Shown: positions 16,753 to 25,961, counted from the first letter of the stretch. The stretch is 64,000 nucleotides of DNA from Paenibacillus sp. HB172176 (GCF_011947265.1 NZ_JAATHD010000001.1:529737-593736), one strand, 5' to 3'. Numbers and translations are program-made. Notes: generated from the sequence alone by a model not told the origin.

Positions 16753-18438
16753 GTGGGGAAGGGGAAAGCGTTTTTTGTCTTTGTATGCATGACGATTGCA
16801 GTGTTCGGCTTGATCTACTATGGCATTTCATTAACCTCGAATTGGAGTAAGACGGCATCGCAGATCGATGTGGAGAATGCGGCGAAGAAGCTGGAGGACA
16901 TATACAGCGATGTTGATGTGACGATGGCTGAGCCTGTTAAAGGCCAGATTGATCTTGATTCTTCGGAAGTCGGCGATTCGCTGCCGGATATATCGAAGTT
17001 CCCTGTATCGGTCGAGAATACGACGAAGGATTATATAGAGATCTTCTCATCAACCGAGAAGTCCGGATCGGGCAATGACGGATGGTTGAATGAAGTGGCG
17101 GAAGCGTTTAATGATGCGGGTATTGAGAGGGACGGAAGAGAGGTGTCCGTAAAAATAAGAAGCATTGCCTCGGGCACGGCGACGGATTACATAAGGTCGG
17201 GCAAATATGTGCCGGACGCCTTCTCGCCGTCCAATGAGCTGTGGGGGCAGATGGTTGCGGCCGACGGCATACCCATACAGGAGGTTGCGAAACGGCTGGC
17301 CGGCAATGTCGCGGGGATCGTTACCAATAAGGCCAAGTATGATGAGCTGGTGGGGAAGTACGGCTCTCTTAATGTCAGGACCATAACGGACGCGATAGCG
17401 GCGAATGAGCTGTCCATGGGGTATACGGATCCTTTTGCCAGCTCGACGGGGTTGAATTTCCTGGTGACAACGCTGCAAACCTTCGACAGCTCGGATCTGC
17501 TCGGGGAGAAGGCGGTGCAAGGCTTTGAAACCTTTCAAACCAACGTGCCCTTCCTTGCGTCAACTACGCTTCAGATGCGGGATGCGGCGAAGACGGGGAT
17601 GCTTGACGCCTTCGTGCTGGAATATCAATCCTATGTGAATGCTCCTGATTTGAAGAGCGGATATGTGTTCACGCCGTTTGGTGTCAGGCATGACAGTCCT
17701 CTCTATGCGCTGGGGAATTTGTCTGCGGAGAAGCTGGATATTATTGAAGCCTTTGCCCAATTTGCTCTGCAGGATCATTATCAGCAATTAGCTGCCGAGA
17801 AGGGCTTCAACGGAATGGAGGATTATCGCTCCGAGCTTGGGAAGGTGGATGGCAGTCTGCTATCCTCGGCTCAGAAGCTGTGGAAGGAGAAGAAGAACGG
17901 AAGCAAGCCGATTGCGGCCGTGTTCGTCGCGGATGTGTCAGGCAGCATGGACGGGGAGCCGCTTAATCGGCTGAAGGAGTCGCTATTGCAAGGTCAGAAA
18001 TTTCTCGGAAGAAGCAATAGTATCGGGATTGTCTCCTATTCAAGTAAGGTCACGATTCAGTTGCCGATCGGCGTCTATGATACGAATCAGCAATCGATGT
18101 TCGTCGGAGCGGTGAATAGTCTGCAGGCCGGCGGCGGGACGGCGACCTTCGACGGCATTGCGGTTGCGATGAAGATGCTGGAGGAAGAGATGAAGCTTCA
18201 TCCCGAAGTGAAGCCTCTTATCTTCGTGCTCAGCGATGGGGAAACGAATGAAGGGCATTCTTTGAAGGATATCAGAGGGCTTATCGAGTCTATGGAAATC
18301 CCGATCTATACGATTGGCTATAATGCGAACATCGAAGCGCTGCAAAGCATCTCCAGCATTAATGAAGCGGCAAGCATTAATGCGGATACCGATGATGTGG
18401 CTTACAAGATCGGCAATCTGCTGAATGTTCAAATGTGA
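16753..18438 (+). CDS. Solute-binding-like domain fused to von Willebrand factor A domain
   Basis: A protein of about 561 residues with an N-terminal membrane anchor (residues 5-25). Residues ~60-370 resemble periplasmic-binding proteins of the sulfate/molybdate class (SGTATDYIRSGKYVPDAFSP; SMGYTDPFASSTGLNFL). The C-terminal VWA domain keeps its metal site: DVSGS (about 395), the threonine in GGGTATFDG, and the aspartate in LSDGETNEG. It should face outside the cell. The start is set at GTG 16753 behind GAAGGTGAGG; an ATG at 16735 overlapping the previous stop is the alternative. It sits between a membrane protein and TelA. The ligand is unknown. Confidence 0.85.
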   Translation: MGKGKAFFVFVCMTIAVFGLIYYGISLTSNWSKTASQIDVENAAKKLEDIYSDVDVTMAEPVKGQIDLDSSEVGDSLPDISKFPVSVENTTKDYIEIFSSTEKSGSGNDGWLNEVAEAFNDAGIERDGREVSVKIRSIASGTATDYIRSGKYVPDAFSPSNELWGQMVAADGIPIQEVAKRLAGNVAGIVTNKAKYDELVGKYGSLNVRTITDAIAANELSMGYTDPFASSTGLNFLVTTLQTFDSSDLLGEKAVQGFETFQTNVPFLASTTLQMRDAAKTGMLDAFVLEYQSYVNAPDLKSGYVFTPFGVRHDSPLYALGNLSAEKLDIIEAFAQFALQDHYQQLAAEKGFNGMEDYRSELGKVDGSLLSSAQKLWKEKKNGSKPIAAVFVADVSGSMDGEPLNRLKESLLQGQKFLGRSNSIGIVSYSSKVTIQLPIGVYDTNQQSMFVGAVNSLQAGGGTATFDGIAVAMKMLEEEMKLHPEVKPLIFVLSDGETNEGHSLKDIRGLIESMEIPIYTIGYNANIEALQSISSINEAASINADTDDVAYKIGNLLNVQM

Positions 18439-18452
18439 ATGGGGGCGAACCT

Positions 18453-19592
18453 ATGTCATTTACAATGGAAGTGGCGAGTACGGAGAAGATCAAGTCGGCG
18501 CTGGAAGAAGAGGTGAAGCCGGTGCCGGAGGAAGTGAAGCAATTGCAAGAGCTGGCTTTGAATAATGTAACAGCCATCCTCGAGATGGACATTGAATCGA
18601 TGGAGAAGCGCAAGGAGGTGCTGCAGTCGATTGAGCAATTCGGATTGGGGACAATGCGCTCCTCCGCGGATAAGAACGCGCTGCTGCAGGTCTCTGTTCG
18701 GCATTTGTCCAAGACAGGCGATGAGGGAGGACAGGTTGCGAAGGGGCTGACCGAGCTGCAGCTGCAGCTTAAGGATCTTGATCCGAGCGCTGTGGATTTT
18801 GCGAAGAGCGGGTTTCTGGGCTTGTTCTACAATCCCTTGCGCAGTTACTTCGCGAAATATCAGAAGGCCGATAGCGTGATCTCGGATATCATTGTATCGT
18901 TGGATAAGGGGAAGTCGGTGCTGCGCAACGATAACACCACCTTGGAGTTGGAGCAGCAGACGCTGCGCGAGCTGACGAAGAAGCTGCAGAAGGAAATTCA
19001 ACTGGGCGTGCTCATGGATCAGGAGATTGAATCGCAGATCGAAGCGGCGAAGCGGCGAGGAGAATCCGAGGATAAGATCCGGTTTATTACGGAGGAAGTG
19101 CTGTTCCCAATGCGCCAGCGCGTGATGGATTTACAGCAGATGCTCGTCGTGAACCAGCAGGGCATCATGGCGATCGAAGTGGTGATGCGGAATAATAAGG
19201 AATTGATTCGCGGCGTTGATCGAGCGCGGAATGTGACGGTGTCCGCTCTTAAGATCTCTGTCACCGTAGCCAGCGCGCTCTACAACCAGCGCATTGTGCT
19301 GAAGAAGATTGAATTGCTGAACCAAACGACGGATGGGCTGATCAGCGGCACTTCCCGCATGTTGAAGGAGCAGGGAGCAGCCATTCACAAACAGTCGCTG
19401 GAGAGCAGCATCTCGGTGGATACGCTAAAGCAGGCTTTCACGGATGTGCTGTCGGCGCTGGATTCGATCAGCACCTACAAGCAGGAGGCACTCCCCCGCA
19501 TGAGGGAGACGATCATGCAATTCAAGGAGCTCGCCGACAGCGGCGAGCAGCAAATCAGACGTTTGGAGAAGGGACAGCTGCTGGGGTTGTGA
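18453..19592 (+). CDS. TelA-family toxic anion resistance protein
   Basis: A 379-residue cytoplasmic, largely coiled-coil protein of the TelA family (originally linked to tellurite resistance, PF05816). Supporting blocks include NPLRSYFAKYQKADSVI, long heptad-rich helices at 140-330, and the QMLVVNQQGIMAIEVV / LIRGVDRARNVTVSAL segment typical of the family. The start is ATG 18453 after GGGGGCGA. It ends the three-gene operon with the membrane protein and the VWA fusion. The biochemical role of TelA proteins is not settled; roles in envelope stress and resistance to cationic peptides have been proposed. Confidence 0.88.
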   Translation: MSFTMEVASTEKIKSALEEEVKPVPEEVKQLQELALNNVTAILEMDIESMEKRKEVLQSIEQFGLGTMRSSADKNALLQVSVRHLSKTGDEGGQVAKGLTELQLQLKDLDPSAVDFAKSGFLGLFYNPLRSYFAKYQKADSVISDIIVSLDKGKSVLRNDNTTLELEQQTLRELTKKLQKEIQLGVLMDQEIESQIEAAKRRGESEDKIRFITEEVLFPMRQRVMDLQQMLVVNQQGIMAIEVVMRNNKELIRGVDRARNVTVSALKISVTVASALYNQRIVLKKIELLNQTTDGLISGTSRMLKEQGAAIHKQSLESSISVDTLKQAFTDVLSALDSISTYKQEALPRMRETIMQFKELADSGEQQIRRLEKGQLLGL

Positions 19593-19603
19593 TTGAATTA
19601 TGA

Positions 19604-19668
19604 TTGAATCAATGATAGATTCTTGATTTGAATGTTCGTTTGATTCAAAATTAGATTCGTTATATAAT
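19604..19668 (+). promoter_or_regulatory. Promoter and inverted-repeat operator of the VapBC-like pair
   Basis: TTGATT (19640-19645), a 17-base spacer and TATAAT (19663-19668) form a near-ideal SigA promoter. TTGAATCAA at 19604-19612 and its exact reverse complement TTGATTCAA at 19640-19648 lie 27 bases apart, the second covering the -35 box. Further GATTC/GATTTGAAT repeats lie between. This is what is expected for autorepression by the ribbon-helix-helix-like antitoxin; binding itself is inferred. Confidence 0.75.
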
Positions 19669-19695
19669 ATAGAAAAGTGTTATGGGAGGGTTTTT

Positions 19696-19947
19696 ATGAT
19701 TGAGAAGAAACAGTTAACGGTTAGACTTCCGAAGTCTGTCATTGAATATATACAGGAAAAAGCAAAAAAAGAAAAAAAAGCATTGAACGACGTGATGACT
19801 GATATTACGGAAGAATATATGAAATGGCATGAGAGCGAACAATTGCTGCAGGACATCTTCGTCATACGGGAACGAGTGAAAAACGAATATGGCGTACACC
19901 CTGATTCGACAGAGGAGATTAGAGACCTCCGGGATGGTGACAGATGA
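19696..19947 (+). CDS. Antitoxin (ribbon-helix-helix-like, VapB role)
   Basis: An 83-residue basic protein. Residues 6-45 (LTVRLPKSVIEYIQEKAKKE) have the beta strand plus amphipathic helix pattern of ribbon-helix-helix repressors, and the acidic C-terminus would bind the toxin. ATG 19696 follows GGGAGGG. The stop overlaps the toxin start by four bases, so translation is coupled. Base composition is clearly more AT-rich than the genes on either side, suggesting recent transfer. Confidence 0.78.
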   Translation: MIEKKQLTVRLPKSVIEYIQEKAKKEKKALNDVMTDITEEYMKWHESEQLLQDIFVIRERVKNEYGVHPDSTEEIRDLRDGDR

Positions 19948-20360
19948 ATAAAGTATGTTTAGATGCGAATATATGGATTAAAGTACTGACAGAAGAACAG
20001 AATTCTCCTCAAGCAGAAAAACTTGTGATTCAATTATTTCGTGAACGTCAAGAAATTATTGCTCCTTCCATCATGAAGGTGGAGGTTGGAAGTATTTTGC
20101 GTAAGAAATGGAGCAAGAAGCTTTTGTCAAATGAAGATTTACAAGAATTATGGAAGAAGTTTGAGTCATTGCCCATAACGTATGATGAAGATAGACGGAT
20201 TTATGAACGAGCATGGCATATAGCTGAAGAAAATCGTTTAATCCATCTTTATGACGCAGTTTATTTGGCGATTTGTGATCATATACCATTTTGGACAGCG
20301 GATGCAAGATTAGTTCGATCCGTTTCAACAACAACAGCTCAAATTCAATTATTGGAGTAA
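19944..20360 (+). CDS. PIN-domain ribonuclease toxin (VapC-like)
   Basis: A 138-residue PIN-domain protein. The four acidic residues of the active site can be placed: Asp7 (VCLDANIW), Glu47 (MKVEVGS), Asp104 (HLYDAVYLA) and Asp120 (WTADARL). VapC toxins cut tRNA or rRNA in a magnesium-dependent way and are held inactive by their partner. It overlaps the antitoxin gene by ATGA. A terminator follows. No frameshift or lost catalytic residue is seen, so the pair looks active. Confidence 0.85.
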   Translation: MNKVCLDANIWIKVLTEEQNSPQAEKLVIQLFRERQEIIAPSIMKVEVGSILRKKWSKKLLSNEDLQELWKKFESLPITYDEDRRIYERAWHIAEENRLIHLYDAVYLAICDHIPFWTADARLVRSVSTTTAQIQLLE

Positions 20361-20392
20361 TGGTGATGCATGCGAACTTTATTTCATCAAAG

Positions 20393-20437
20393 TACCAGCG
20401 ACAAGCTGCTAAGAAGAGCTTTGTCGGTGGTTTTTTT
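20393..20437 (+). terminator. Terminator after VapBC-like pair
   Basis: ACCAGCGACA-AGCT (from 20394) pairs with AGCTTTGTCGGTGGT, leaving one bulge and one mismatch, and is followed by seven T residues. Confidence 0.85.
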
Positions 20438-20513
20438 ATGCATAATATAAATTGACAGTAACTATCATTTGATATACACTTTCATTATATTAAATGGCGG
20501 AGGTCGTATCGTT

Positions 20514-22064
20514 ATGGAAATGAACGCAGGCGCTGACCTGAAAACAAAGGAACGGAAAAACAACAAAGTATTGATTGTAGTCGGCCTTATTATCGGAATT
20601 ATTTTCTCGGAGCTGGATGAAACGGTGGTCAGCACGGCGATGCCGTCGATCATTCGGGATTTGCATGGCTTGTCGCTGTATGGCTGGGTTGCGGGCATTT
20701 ATATGCTGACGATGACGGCTTTCATGCCGATACTAGGCAAGCTGGCGGATCTGTATGGCCGCAAACGGATTTACATGCTTAGCATGGGTCTGTTTATCGC
20801 GGGTTCGATGCTTAGCGGATTTGCCCACTCGATGACGACGCTTCTCATCGGAAGGGGCATCCAAGGCATGGGAGCGGGAGGCTTGGTGCCGCTTGCGATG
20901 GTCATCTTCGGCGACACCTTCACTGTGGAGCAGCGAGCCAAAACGCAAGGGCTGTTCGGAGCGGTTATGTTCATCCCGCAATTGCTTGGTCCGCTCATTG
21001 GCGGATATTTCACGCAGCACATCTCTTGGCATTGGATCTTCTGGGTGAACATTCCGGTGGGATTGCTGGCCGCAGCCGTGCTCTCGGCGGGATTATCGGA
21101 GTCGAAGGGAAACAAAGACGCAAGAATTGACTGGGCAGGCGCGTTCTTGCTTGTTGCCGCGATTATCGCGTTTCTCGTTACTCCGGTGCTTCACGAGACG
21201 GAGGGCTATGGATGGAGCTCGCCCGTTCTGATCGGATTATGGGCGCTCGGAGCGATGCTGCTGGCGATTTTCGTCATGGTAGAAAGGAAGGCGAAGGAGC
21301 CGATCCTTCCGATGCATCTCTTTCGGAATCGGACGTTTACGATGCTATCCTTGATTGTGTTCACGTTGGTCATCGGAATTATGGGGCCTTTCATCTTGTT
21401 CCCGTTCTTCGCGCAGAATGTGCTTGGATTAACGCCCATCGCATCCGGTTACATGACTTTGCCGCTTATGGCTGGCGCGGCGATTGCAAGCGTCATCTCG
21501 GGGCGGCTCATAACGAAGATATCCTACCGTCTCATCTTCATCGTGTCCATGATGCTTCCGGCAATCGGGTTCTATCTGATGACCGGTGTAGATGCGGCAA
21601 CATCTGTAATCGTCATATGCGGTTATTTTGCCATACTGGGTCTGGGATTCGGAGTGTTGTTCAATAATAATCTGATTGTGCAGGAAACGGTCGAGAAGGA
21701 GAACAGCGGCGTGGCGCTGACTTCGATTACATTATTCCAATCCTTCGGCTTAACGATCGGCGTGAGCGTCTTCGGAAGCTTGCTTGCGGGATCTATTCAT
21801 TCAGGCATGGAAGATTTGGAGGCTGGCATTCCTGCGGGCAGCGTTGCCGAGCTAGGCGATGTCGCGCAAGGAGGAATTCCGGCGGGCTTGGACGCCGCCA
21901 TCGTAACGCAGGTTAAAGATGTGTTCTCTGATGCCTTCCAGCATCTCTATTGGATTGCCTTCCTGTTCGCTTTGCTCGTTGTATTCTTATGCTTCTTCCT
22001 GAAGCGGGAGGTGCTGAGCACAGCATCTGCGGAGGAAGAGAATGCGTCTTCTCTAGAAGGTTAA
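20514..22064 (+). CDS. MFS multidrug efflux transporter (DHA2, 14-helix EmrB/QacA type)
   Basis: A 516-residue membrane transporter with 14 predicted helices. Motif A is seen in GKLADLYGRKR near residue 77, motif B-like LLIGRGIQGMGAG near 115, and the antiporter motif C (GPLIGGYF) near 160. Residue Asp/Glu in the first helix (SELDETVVSTAMP) is typical of DHA2 drug/H+ antiporters. Start at ATG 20514 after GGCGGAGG; an upstream in-frame start at 20469 has no ribosome site. A TetR repressor gene follows 40 bases later on the same strand and probably controls it. Confidence 0.9.
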   Translation: MEMNAGADLKTKERKNNKVLIVVGLIIGIIFSELDETVVSTAMPSIIRDLHGLSLYGWVAGIYMLTMTAFMPILGKLADLYGRKRIYMLSMGLFIAGSMLSGFAHSMTTLLIGRGIQGMGAGGLVPLAMVIFGDTFTVEQRAKTQGLFGAVMFIPQLLGPLIGGYFTQHISWHWIFWVNIPVGLLAAAVLSAGLSESKGNKDARIDWAGAFLLVAAIIAFLVTPVLHETEGYGWSSPVLIGLWALGAMLLAIFVMVERKAKEPILPMHLFRNRTFTMLSLIVFTLVIGIMGPFILFPFFAQNVLGLTPIASGYMTLPLMAGAAIASVISGRLITKISYRLIFIVSMMLPAIGFYLMTGVDAATSVIVICGYFAILGLGFGVLFNNNLIVQETVEKENSGVALTSITLFQSFGLTIGVSVFGSLLAGSIHSGMEDLEAGIPAGSVAELGDVAQGGIPAGLDAAIVTQVKDVFSDAFQHLYWIAFLFALLVVFLCFFLKREVLSTASAEEENASSLEG

Positions 22065-22104
22065 AGCTCATACATGGTACAATGACTGTTGAGGTGAACA
22101 TGCC

Positions 22105-22731
22105 ATGTCTCCAGATCATTCTGCACCGGAGAAAATCGGTCTCCGCGAGAAGAAAAAACGAAAGACGCGCAAAACGATGCAGCAGCAGGCGATGCGTTTG
22201 TTTAAAGAGCAAGGCTACCATGAAACGACGATTGAACAAATAGCAGAGGCGAGCGAAATTTCGCCAAGCACTTTTTTTCGTTATTTTGCAACGAAGGAAG
22301 CATTGGTCATGCAAGACGAATACGATCCCATGCTCATACGGAATTTCATGGAGCAGCCGTCTGCGATGAATCCTCTGCAAGCTTTAAGAGCCGCGATTCA
22401 TACAGGCTTGTCGACATTGAGCGAAGCGGAATTGGAGCTTGTGAAGCTCCGCATGGATCTTGTCTTCAAAGTGCCGGAGCTCCGGGCCGCCTCGCTAAAA
22501 CAGATAAATGATTCTCTGGCGGTAATCGCTCGAATCGTTGCGGATCGTCAAGGACTTCCGAGAGATGATTTCGGCGTATTAACGTTTGCCGGCACCGTGC
22601 TAGGTGCAATTATGGCCGTGCAGCATCATTGCACGGAAAATCCCCAGGCGGAATTTTTGAAAACGCTGGACAGCGCCTTCGAGCAACTGGAGGCGGGGTT
22701 TCCTGAATTGTTGAAAAATTCGGGCGTTTAG
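22105..22731 (+). CDS. TetR-family transcriptional regulator
   Basis: A 208-residue regulator. The N-terminal helix-turn-helix reads TIEQIAEASEISPSTFFRYF (about 48-67) followed by ATKEALV, the usual TetR pattern. The remaining 130 residues are the variable ligand-binding domain. ATG 22105 follows GAGGTGA. It lies directly behind the MFS pump gene and is the likely drug-responsive repressor of that pump. Confidence 0.88.
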   Translation: MSPDHSAPEKIGLREKKKRKTRKTMQQQAMRLFKEQGYHETTIEQIAEASEISPSTFFRYFATKEALVMQDEYDPMLIRNFMEQPSAMNPLQALRAAIHTGLSTLSEAELELVKLRMDLVFKVPELRAASLKQINDSLAVIARIVADRQGLPRDDFGVLTFAGTVLGAIMAVQHHCTENPQAEFLKTLDSAFEQLEAGFPELLKNSGV

Positions 22732-22767
22732 CGGCACTTCTATTTCTGTTTGCGTTCGAACCTGCAT

Positions 22768-22801
22768 AAGACCGACCAACTTCATGTTGGCCGGTCTTTT
22801 C
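22768..22801 (+). terminator. Terminator after tetR
   Basis: AAGACCGACCAAC and GTTGGCCGGTCTT pair with one mismatch around TTCAT and run into TTTT. Confidence 0.88.
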
Positions 22802-22897
22802 TCTGTGAGGAATGCATCATGACGAAAATTCCAAATATCGTTATACTCTATGTAAGCGCAAGAGCTTGAATTTTATATGGAGGAGAGAATTTATAAA

Positions 22898-24118
22898 GTG
22901 CAGAATAACGGAAAGCAGTCCACTCCGTCCATGCTGTTCAGAAGCAGGGGCAATCATGATTCAGGCAAGGTATCGTTTATTGAATTGTTTTTTGATCTGA
23001 TCTTCGTATTTGCGGTAACGCAGCTGTCGCATTCCTTCCTGGAAAACTTCACAATGGAAGGCGCGGTCAGATTGGCGCTTATCACAATGGCGGTCTGGTG
23101 GGCGTGGATCTTCACGGCCTGGGTCATTAATTGGCTTAACCCGGATTCGCGGCCTGTTCGACTGATGCTTGTTGCGCTCATGCTGGTCGGACTAATCATG
23201 TCGTCCTCGATAACCCAAGCCTTCGAGCATACCGGTCTATATTTCGGAGTCGCTTACGCGCTGTTCCAGGTTGGCAGGACCGCATTTACCGTATGGATGA
23301 TGCGAGGCGGGGCGGATGAATTGCGTATTAATTTCATCCGCATTCTCGGCTGGTTGACTCTGTCGGGAGTGTTCTGGGTCGGCGGAGGTTTTATGCATGA
23401 CTCTTGGCGTCTCGCGCTGTGGATTATCGCGCTTGTCATCGAGTATCTCTCGCCGTCCATGGGTTTCTGGATGCCGCGGTTGGGGCGCACGCCAACCCAG
23501 GTATGGAATGTGGAAGGCTCTCATATGGCTGAGCGCTGCGGCTTGTTCATCATTATCGCGTTGGGCGAATCAATCCTCGTGACAGGTTCAACGTTCGTGA
23601 AGCTGGAGTGGGATATTGAGACGCTGGGCTCCTTCGCCGTCGCGTTCATCGGGACGGTAGCCATGTGGTGGATTTACTTCGAATCGCTGGCCAAGACGGG
23701 GCATCATTATATCGCCCATTCCAGCGATCCGGGGAGGGTGGCGAGATCGGCGTACACCTATACCCATTTGCTGCTTGTGGCAGGCATCATTCTGACCGCC
23801 GTCGCCAATGAACTGATGCTCTCGCATCCTTTCGGGCATGTGGATGGAGGAATGGCGGCGGTCATGCTCGTCGCTCCGGCGCTTTATTTGCTAGGAAATA
23901 TTCTATTCATGCGGATCGTTGCCGATGTGGTGCCTATGCCATCCTTGGTCGGACTAATCGTGCTTGCGGGCATCGGCGTGTTCGCGCGCGAACTGACTCC
24001 ATTCGTGCTTTGCCTGTCTACTTCAGCGGTATTGACAGCGGTGTCGATATGGGGAAGCGCGCATGCGAATCGGCTGTGCAGCCGCATTCCGCAGGCGGCG
24101 CATGCTCAGAAGTCGTGA
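22898..24118 (+). CDS. ltrA: LtrA-family membrane protein (low temperature requirement A)
   Basis: A protein of about 406 residues with roughly ten membrane helices. VSFIELFFDLIFVFAVTQ near the N-terminus and the HMAERCGLFIIIALGESIL block near 205 are hallmarks of LtrA proteins, first linked to growth at low temperature in Listeria; the molecular role is unknown. Start: the strong GGAGGAGAG at 22879-22887 fits GTG 22898. ATG 22877 overlaps that site and has none of its own, so the shorter form is preferred. Confidence 0.82.
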   Translation: MQNNGKQSTPSMLFRSRGNHDSGKVSFIELFFDLIFVFAVTQLSHSFLENFTMEGAVRLALITMAVWWAWIFTAWVINWLNPDSRPVRLMLVALMLVGLIMSSSITQAFEHTGLYFGVAYALFQVGRTAFTVWMMRGGADELRINFIRILGWLTLSGVFWVGGGFMHDSWRLALWIIALVIEYLSPSMGFWMPRLGRTPTQVWNVEGSHMAERCGLFIIIALGESILVTGSTFVKLEWDIETLGSFAVAFIGTVAMWWIYFESLAKTGHHYIAHSSDPGRVARSAYTYTHLLLVAGIILTAVANELMLSHPFGHVDGGMAAVMLVAPALYLLGNILFMRIVADVVPMPSLVGLIVLAGIGVFARELTPFVLCLSTSAVLTAVSIWGSAHANRLCSRIPQAAHAQKS

Positions 24119-24163
24119 GACGGAGGGCGGCAATTATTTTTTTGCAAAAAAATGTTCCATTCT

Positions 24164-24190
24164 TGTCGATCTTAGTGCTGTTCGTACGTC
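24164..24190 (+). promoter_or_regulatory. ECF42-type sigma promoter
   Basis: TGTCGA at 24164-24169 and CGTC at 24187-24190 are separated by 17 bases, 51 bases before the DGPF gene start. This matches the motif reported for ECF42 sigma factors (TGTCGA in the -35 region, CG(A/T)C in the -10 region). The sigma factor encoded two genes on is of that type, so positive autoregulation is inferred. Confidence 0.75.
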
Positions 24191-24240
24191 GTCTATATAG
24201 AAGCGGAGAAAATCGCTTAACTTGAAGGAGGAGATTACGC

Positions 24241-24672
24241 ATGCGATTCATGATGATTGTTAACGCGACAAAGGATTCCGAGGCAGGGAAGCCCCCAACG
24301 AAGGAATTGATTGAAGCTATGCAGCGTTATAATGAAGAACTGGTGAAAGCGGGAGTGCTTGTCGCGGCTGACGGGCTTCATTCGAGCTCGGATGCGATTC
24401 GCATCACATATCCCGAGCCTGGCGGCAAGCCGAAGCTGATCGACGGGCCGTTCACCGAAGTGAAGGAGATGATCGCGGGCTATACGCTGATCGAGGTGAG
24501 ATCAAGGGAAGAGGCGATCGAGTGGGCGCTTCGGATGCCGGATCCGCATGGCAACGGAGAAGGTCAGATTGAGCTGCGGCAAATCATTGAACCGCATGAA
24601 ATGATGGAGGATTCGGAGACGCTGGCTAAGGAGCTTGCCATGCGTCAGGAGATCGAAAGGACGAAGGGCTAA
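24241..24672 (+). CDS. DGPF/YciI-family protein of ECF42 cluster
   Basis: A 143-residue member of the DGPF/YCII family with a ferredoxin-like fold. The DGPF signature itself is visible (IDGPFTEVKEMIAGY) with the later W-A-x-R-x-P block (WALRMPDPHGNGEG). ATG 24241 follows GAAGGAGGAG. The stop overlaps the sigma gene start (TAATG). Proteins of this family are the standard partners of ECF42 sigma factors and are needed for their activity in some cases; the reaction is unknown. Confidence 0.9.
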   Translation: MRFMMIVNATKDSEAGKPPTKELIEAMQRYNEELVKAGVLVAADGLHSSSDAIRITYPEPGGKPKLIDGPFTEVKEMIAGYTLIEVRSREEAIEWALRMPDPHGNGEGQIELRQIIEPHEMMEDSETLAKELAMRQEIERTKG

Positions 24673-25961
24673 TGACGGTTTCCGCAGCAAAGCGAACAAT
24701 CGAGGCCATCTGGCGAATGGAATCCCCCAAGCTTATTGCCGGACTTGCGCGTATGGTGCGCGATGTCGGCCTGGCGGAGGATTTCGCTCAGGATGCGCTG
24801 GTCATCGCCATGGAGAAGTGGCCGGAGCTCGGAATTCCCGATAATCCCGGCGCATGGTTGATGACGGCCGCCAAGCGTCGCGCGCTCGATTATTTGCGCA
24901 GAAGCAAGCTGCGGGAGCGGAAGTATGAAGAGATCGGCAAGGGCGGGGCCATGTTCGCGGAGGATGATATCAATCTGACGGCGATAGACGGGGAGATCGA
25001 CGATGATCTTCTTCGGTTAATCTTCACGACCTGCCATCCAGCCTTGTCGCGAGATGCGCGCGTCGCTCTAACGCTGCGGGTGCTTGGCGGTTTGACAACC
25101 GACGAGATTGCGCGCGCCTTCCATGTTGCCGAATCAACGATCGCCCAGCGCATTGTTCGGGCGAAGAAGACGCTCAGCGCGGAGAGAGCGGGCTTCGAAG
25201 CGCCGACGGGCGAGGAATTACATGCAAGACTCGCAGTTGTGCTCGAGGTAATCTATCTCATGTTCAACGAGGGCTATTCCGCGACTTCAGGAGGGAGCTG
25301 GATCAGACCGACGCTCTGTCAGGAAGCGTTGAGACTCGGAAGAATACTGACGGAGATTGCTCCGAGAGAGTCTGAGGTTCACGGCTTGACCGCCTTAATG
25401 GAAATTCAATCCTCGAGATTTCGGGCGCGAACCGATGCCGAGGGCAATCCGGTTCTGCTGCTGGATCAGAATCGGGCCTTATGGGATCATCTGCTCATCC
25501 GGCGCGGACTAGCTGCAATCGAGAGAGCGCAATCGCTTGGACAACTGCTGGGCCCCTATGCGCTGCAAGCATCGATTGCCGCTTGTCATGCAAGAGCCGG
25601 CACTGCCGAAGAAACCAATTGGCCGCGTATTGCAGCGCTCTACGAGGCATTGCTGCGGACCCAGCCTTCGCCGATTATCGCGCTGAATCGGGCAGTTGCA
25701 ATTGGCATGGCTTTCGGTCCCGAGTATGGTCTCCAGCTTGTAGACGAGCTTTCGAACGAACCTTCGTTGATAGTGTATTCTCAGCTCCCCAGCGCGCGGG
25801 GAGACTTGCTCGCCAAGCTGGGGAGAATGGAGGAGGCTCGGGAGCAATTCGAGCATGCCGCCTCGCTGACTCGCAATGAGCGGGAGCGGCAGCAGCTCGA
25901 GAAGCGAGCGAAGGCATGCGCGGCACTTGAGGAACATGGCGAAGGAGGGAATCCATCCTGA
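24672..25961 (+). CDS. ECF42-type RNA polymerase sigma factor with C-terminal extension
   Basis: A 429-residue sigma factor. Region 2 is at about 15-80 (GLAEDFAQDALVIAMEKWPE; NPGAWLMTAAKRRALD). Region 4 is at about 120-180 (LTLRVLGGLTTDEIARAFHV followed by TIAQRIVRAKK). It has no anti-sigma partner. Instead residues ~190-429 form a long helical, TPR-like extension (MFNEGYSATSGG; LNRAVAIGMAFGPE), the hallmark of ECF42, thought to control the sigma domains. It overlaps the DGPF gene upstream and a second YciI-type gene downstream. Target promoter motif: see 24164-24190. Confidence 0.92.
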   Translation: MTVSAAKRTIEAIWRMESPKLIAGLARMVRDVGLAEDFAQDALVIAMEKWPELGIPDNPGAWLMTAAKRRALDYLRRSKLRERKYEEIGKGGAMFAEDDINLTAIDGEIDDDLLRLIFTTCHPALSRDARVALTLRVLGGLTTDEIARAFHVAESTIAQRIVRAKKTLSAERAGFEAPTGEELHARLAVVLEVIYLMFNEGYSATSGGSWIRPTLCQEALRLGRILTEIAPRESEVHGLTALMEIQSSRFRARTDAEGNPVLLLDQNRALWDHLLIRRGLAAIERAQSLGQLLGPYALQASIAACHARAGTAEETNWPRIAALYEALLRTQPSPIIALNRAVAIGMAFGPEYGLQLVDELSNEPSLIVYSQLPSARGDLLAKLGRMEEAREQFEHAASLTRNERERQQLEKRAKACAALEEHGEGGNPS

